Shown here: one piece after another, positions 59,624 through 64,000 of the stretch
Numbering within the stretch: the stretch's first letter is position 1
Layout: every line of letters begins with the position of its first letter
Origin: Blastomyces gilchristii SLH14081
Taxonomy: Eukaryota; Ascomycota; Eurotiomycetes; Onygenales; Ajellomycetaceae
Length of the DNA: 64,000 nucleotides
Direction: 5' to 3'
Assembly (NCBI RefSeq): GCF_000003855.2
Contig: NW_003101679.1
Coordinates: 1,858,016 to 1,922,015, forward strand
Notes under the pieces: model-generated
Told to the model about the DNA's origin: nothing
The model's database searches: none
The model's input: the letters and a program-made list of their open reading frames with translations, nothing else
Position numbers and translations under genes: made by a program

Positions 59624-60466
59624 TCACTCTACACATCATTTACAGTTACTAGATGTTGAAATATTTAACTCACTTGCAAAGATATATTCAGATTAACTAG
59701 ATTTCTATACATATTCTGACTATGACTTTATTTAGATTATAAAGTGAGATTTTTAATGATTATTTTATACTGTATGAGAAATCTCTACAACTGTAGAAAA
59801 TATTAAATCTGTTTTTATAATCACTGATATACATTCTATAGATTCTATCTGCATTGTTAAAAAGATTCAATTATGTTCACTTAGACTCTTAGAACTGCTT
59901 CAGCAGTATATATCTACATCTATACAACCTTTGTAAGATCTGATAAAGCAGACAAATTAACATCACTGCTGACTTTCAGCTGATATTAAAAAAATTCTTC
60001 ATACTGAGAAGAATATTACTCTGAACAGAGAGATTCTCTTAATAGAGAATAGAAATCTTCAGACTGCTCTAAATAATGAGAGAAAATGATGTAAACAGAG
60101 TAAATATATGAGATTGCTTAATTCATCAAATCTCTTACTTACTCAATTCTTTTCTCTTATTAAGATGCAGACTGTGAGAGAGTAAGCAGATGCTAATAAA
60201 GCTGTAAAAATCAATAACCAGATATATAAGAAGAATATGAAGCTTTAACAAGTGATTCTTCATGAGTAAAAGTAGATAGAGCTTATGAAGTAAAAGAAAC
60301 AATGTAAGAAGTAATGATTAGAAGCTGCTTAATATTATAAGAAGATTAAAGCTGCAGCTGCAGCTAAATATCTTATAGAGAAGTAATAGTGAGATGAATA
60401 AAAGCTTCAACTGTAAAAAGAGAAGAAAGAATATGCTGCTAAATATCATGAAGCATAGTTAGTAAA
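59624..60466 (+). pseudogene. pogo/Fot-like transposase, C-terminal part, mutated
   Basis: Plus-strand trace of the end of a DDE domain (QRYIQI, FxxYxxxREKSL-like residues) and a long charged coiled coil (NRNLQTALNNERK, QADANKAVKINNQIYKKNMKL, KEKKEYAAKYHEA), as at the C-terminus of fungal pogo-like transposases. Probably the other half of the element starting at 43292. Interrupted at 60467 by G3. Many stops. Confidence 0.55.
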
Positions 60467-60932
60467 TGTGGCGGGCTGCGCCCGATCAATCATATAGACT
60501 ATTCCGTTACACTCCACAGATTCCAACCGCTCCATTCTCGAACGCGTACGCTCCGATTCTCAGCCATTCTCAATTGCTGATCCTCAGCTGCCACGAACGC
60601 GTACGCTCCGATTCTCGGTCATTCTCAATCACCGATTCTCAGCCACCATGAACGCGTATAGATTCTTCCACTCTGAAGCTCCACTGTGTACATCACTACA
60701 TACACATATAAATATTCACTTTGATTGCTGATTCTTGCACTTTCTCTTTCTTTTTCTTCTCTAACATTTTTCTCCTTGTTATATAAGATCTATCAATATT
60801 ATACTGATCTATTCAGTGTAGGCTTCTTACACTAGAAAAATGTTCATCATCTTCTTATTAGAAATGATTATTCATGTATCATCTTCTCATTAGAAATGAT
60901 TATTCATTAAGAGATATTCAAATATGTAACAA
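60467..60932 (+). repeat. G3 5' LTR with 55-bp tandem repeats
   Basis: The first ~200 bp are GC-normal. CGAACGCGTACGCTCCGATT recurs at 60539 and 60594, with a third, diverged start (TGAACGCGTATA) at 60649: a 55-bp period. The 3' end, near ATATGTAACA (60923-60932), is estimated since the other LTR is not in the window. Confidence 0.6.
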
Positions 60933-63095
60933 TATATAAGAAAGAGAAACACAGTTAAGCAGACACTGAGTTCTTAGATAGAAGCTTACTCATCAGTCAC
61001 TCTGACTCTGTAATAAGATCTTATAAAGAGAATATCAGTGAAAGATCTGAGAGTTCTGACATTTAGATATATGAGATATTCATATAATTACATATTCAAC
61101 AATTGATATAACTATGTCTAATAATAATATAAAATTCTTGAACATGAGTATAGATATGATGTCACAGTGACTTTAAGCAATATTGAAATTATAACAATAA
61201 TAAATAGCTGATATGTATATAACTTAATAACATCAATATAAAGAGATTCAATGATTATTATAACAAGAAACTCATGCAATTTCAACATCTACAGAATCAA
61301 ATACAAAAGCACTGAAAGAATGCTTAGATACTCTTATATATTTCAATACTTCTGATCTCACTCTCTACTCATCATGAAGAATGAAAATGCTTGTAAAACT
61401 GAGTGTAGATGAAGATACTATCAGTTCATTAATTAATCAAGATTGATATATCAATGAATGATTGAAGAATTATATAAAACAGAAGTTTCATTCATGAATA
61501 AAAGCATGTGAATCAGTGTTATAAATATCTGATAATATTATCAAATATCTTGATGTTCTGTTCTGAGACACTGCCATGCAACAGAAAGTGTTAGATTGAT
61601 TACAGAATACTTAACAGAGAAACACTTCTCTTACAACATTCATTTCTGACTTCAATATTAAGATTCTAGAAGCAGGTGATTAATCTTGAAAAAATTAAAT
61701 GAAGATTAGTATGCTCAAGAAGACATTAACTTTCAAACTCTTACAGACTCTTGTAAGTGTAGATGAAGACCAGACTTATAAAGGTTTCTACACACAGCTC
61801 TGAACATTGAATAACTGTCTTATCAAGCTCAAGAGTATACAGAACAGTAGCAGAAGACATTACATCTCAGTCACTTATACACTCATACTGAAAAACAGTA
61901 ATGATGCAAATGTTATGAACTGAATAGATTCAAATGTCTATGCATAAGCAAGAGTTTTCACTATTCAAACAGGCTTCTGAGTTTCCAAGATCACTTCTGA
62001 GAAAGTCACTGATTGACATTAATATAAAGTATACATCAACTGTAAGTGATTAGAATACATCACTTTCAACTGTTAATCAACCTATGTGTCTCCACACTCA
62101 AGAGAAAGACTGGTATCTTCTCAATCAAGAGAAAGATCAGTGTCTTCTCATTTAAAGAATGAATCAGCATCTGTCTGTGTCAATCACATTGCAGTGAAGA
62201 AAGATTCAGAAGATAACTATAAGAATACTCTGATGAAACAGGGAAAAGATTAGCTTCTATTCAAATTTATAAACAGAAGCTTGAAGAGGTCAGATGGCAA
62301 TGATTTGAAGAGAAAATAACAATAAATGTGATTCTTGTATCTACTGTAGTTAATAATATATATAATATGAAAGCTATGATAGACAGCAGTCTATATCACT
62401 ATGCAATGATAAAATCTTCAGTCATAAGATATTATAGTCTTCAGTGTATTCTCTTATCAAAACCCTGACTTCTCACAGAATTTGATGATTCAAAAGATAT
62501 TTGTACTCATTACATAGTGAAACTAAACATAGATGTGAGAGAATATCAATGTGAAGATATCTATACATATGAAGTTGATAATCTCAATTATAATCTTATG
62601 TTAGAACTTGTCTGACTATCTGAACAAGGTATTTTATTGAATGCTTGAAACAGAAGCTTGATATTCTCTAATAATAATGGAATTTATGAAGATAATATTC
62701 ATAAGACTATGAATCTTACACAGATCTCTGCCAACACTTATAAAATACTTTAAAAAAGAAGTCATTATCAAAATCATTGATAAGATCACTGATAGCAGAA
62801 CTACATATTAATCTATTTCATCAGTCTAGCTAATATTAAAAAGGCTCTAGAAAAGTTATTCTGTGTTACAATAACAGATTCTTATATAAAACTTTCTCAA
62901 TAATATCATGAATATCTAGATGTCTTCTGATAAGAAAATAATGTTATAAATCTATCTCTCTTATAAGGTTCAGAAGTGAATCACAGTATCAAATTGAAAA
63001 AGATAAATGATAAGAACTCTGAATTATCATGAGACTCTCTTTATAATATATTCTGAGATGAACTTCTTCTTCTTTGAAAGACACTCAATGATCTG

Positions 63096-63700
63096 TTGAA
63101 TAAAGAATTCATACATATTAGCAACTCTTCTGTCACAGCCTCTATTCTCTTTACAAAGAAATCAGGTGAAGAACTTCAGTTCTGTGTGAAGTATCAAGAA
63201 TTGAACAGATTAATAAAGAAGAACTGTTATTCTTTATCTCTTATTAATGAAACTCTAGCTTGTATCAGACAAGCTCAATAATTCACAAAGTTAGATATCA
63301 TTACTGTGTTTCATAAAATTCATATTACTGAAGAAGATGAGTGACTTACAGCATTCTGAACATGATATAATCTCTTTGAATGAGTAGTCACACTCTTTGA
63401 ACTGGCTAATACTCAGTATAGTTCAGAAGTATATTAACTGAGTACTCTGAGACTTTCTTGATAAATTCATATCTGCATATCTCAATGACATTCTCATCTT
63501 CACTAATGAATTCAGAAAAGAACATCAGGAATATGTGTGAAAGATATTACAATAACTACAGAAAGCAGAACTGTCAATAGACATAGACAAGTGTGATTTT
63601 GAGATTAAAAGTACAAAATATCTAGACTTTATCATAGAAGCTGGTAAGAGAATTTGAATGAATTCAGAGAAGATCTCCGCTATTCTTGAATGAAAGACTC
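63096..63700 (+). pseudogene. G3 reverse transcriptase, mutated
   Basis: Begins in the segment MNKEFIHISNSSVTASILFT, continues through YSLSLINETLACIRQAQ, FTKLDIITVFHKI and YLNDILIF, to NFIRFANFYQQF near 63720-63750 (start of the RT-RNase H connection). Interrupted by TGA/TAA codons mostly at Trp and Gln positions. Asp to Asn in the YLDD box. Confidence 0.72.
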
Positions 63701-64000
63701 TGCACACTGTGAAAGATGTACAAAACTTCATCAGATTTGCTAACTTCTATCAGCAATTTATATGAAACTTCTCAGATATTATAAAATCACTTACAGAACT
63801 CACTAAGAAAGACTCAGTATTTGAATAATCAGTAGACACTGAAGCTATATTTACACAGATGAAGAAGATGTTTATTAATATCTCTCTACTGATAACATTC
63901 AATTCTGATTATAAGACAGTTGTTAAAGCTGATTTCTCTATGTTATAGAAGAAGCTATATTACAATATAATAATAAAGATATCTTACAATTATATGTCTT

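Larger units (their letters stand above)
60467..64000 (+). mobile_element. Second type of Gypsy retrotransposon (G3), 5' part; runs off the window
   Basis: LTR starts TGTGGCGGGCTGCGCC at 60467. Gag-like AT-rich sequence ~61.1-62.3 kb; protease near 62370 (AMIDSSLYHY, where the family has DSG); RT from ~63096 (SSVTASILFTKKSGEELQFC, CVKYQELNRLIKKN, FTKLDIIT; catalytic box YLNDILIF at 63478-63501). It differs from the G1/G2 family in LTR and RT and resembles the RT type common in fungal Tf/sushi-like Gypsy elements. All frames are broken. The 3' part lies beyond the window. Confidence 0.75.

Overview
This is a filamentous-ascomycete nuclear window. The gene set (pacC with spliced zinc-finger exons, a BCK1-type MAPKKK with an N-terminal SAM-like region, COG3 with short GT-AG introns) and the alternation of normal-GC gene islands with long, mutation-riddled, GC-poor transposon blocks point to a dimorphic Onygenales species. 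Blastomyces or a close relative is my best guess; this is inference and was not checked. A 100-base N run shows it is a draft assembly.

Layout. (1) 0.1-1.9 kb: a leftward FMP25-like RCC1-repeat mitochondrial gene. (2) 2.2-25.3 kb: one complete Gypsy-type LTR retrotransposon (here G1; two 533-bp LTRs, 5-bp target duplication taaac). It is split by two nearly full-length LINEs, LINE A on the minus strand at 3555-11298 and LINE B on the plus strand at 15051-22597, each with its own target-site duplication. G1 sits inside what was a roughly 1.3-kb divergent promoter between FMP25 and COG3. (3) 26.3-42.2 kb: a gene island with COG3 (+), BCK1/bckA (-), two decayed genes (35.97-36.5 kb on +, 36.7-37.5 kb on -), and pacC (+), preceded by a dense cluster of PacC-type sites. 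(4) 43.1-64 kb: a second nest. A pogo/Fot-like DNA transposon is split by a Gypsy element (G2, minus strand, same family as G1). G2 itself carries LINE C, a tRNA-headed LINE-tailed retroelement and a 506-bp hAT-like MITE. A different Gypsy element (G3) begins at 60467 and runs off the window.

The transposon blocks show heavy C-to-T/G-to-A damage on both strands: Trp codons changed to stops, catalytic Asp changed to Asn, and CpG nearly absent. This resembles repeat-induced point mutation (RIP). The gene-proximal edge of some elements (first ~110 bp of the G1 5' LTR, the pogo 5' end) and the ~450-bp 5' modules of all three LINEs are spared.

The most interesting signals are: a 1075-bp element with a pol III-type tRNA head and a 3' tail shared with the LINE, including its 3' stem-loop and (AAT)n end (53911-54985); the tandem, mutation-spared 5' modules of the LINEs; an inverted GAGGTCA-repeat array on both sides of G1; and an apparent one-base frameshift in the last exon of BCK1.
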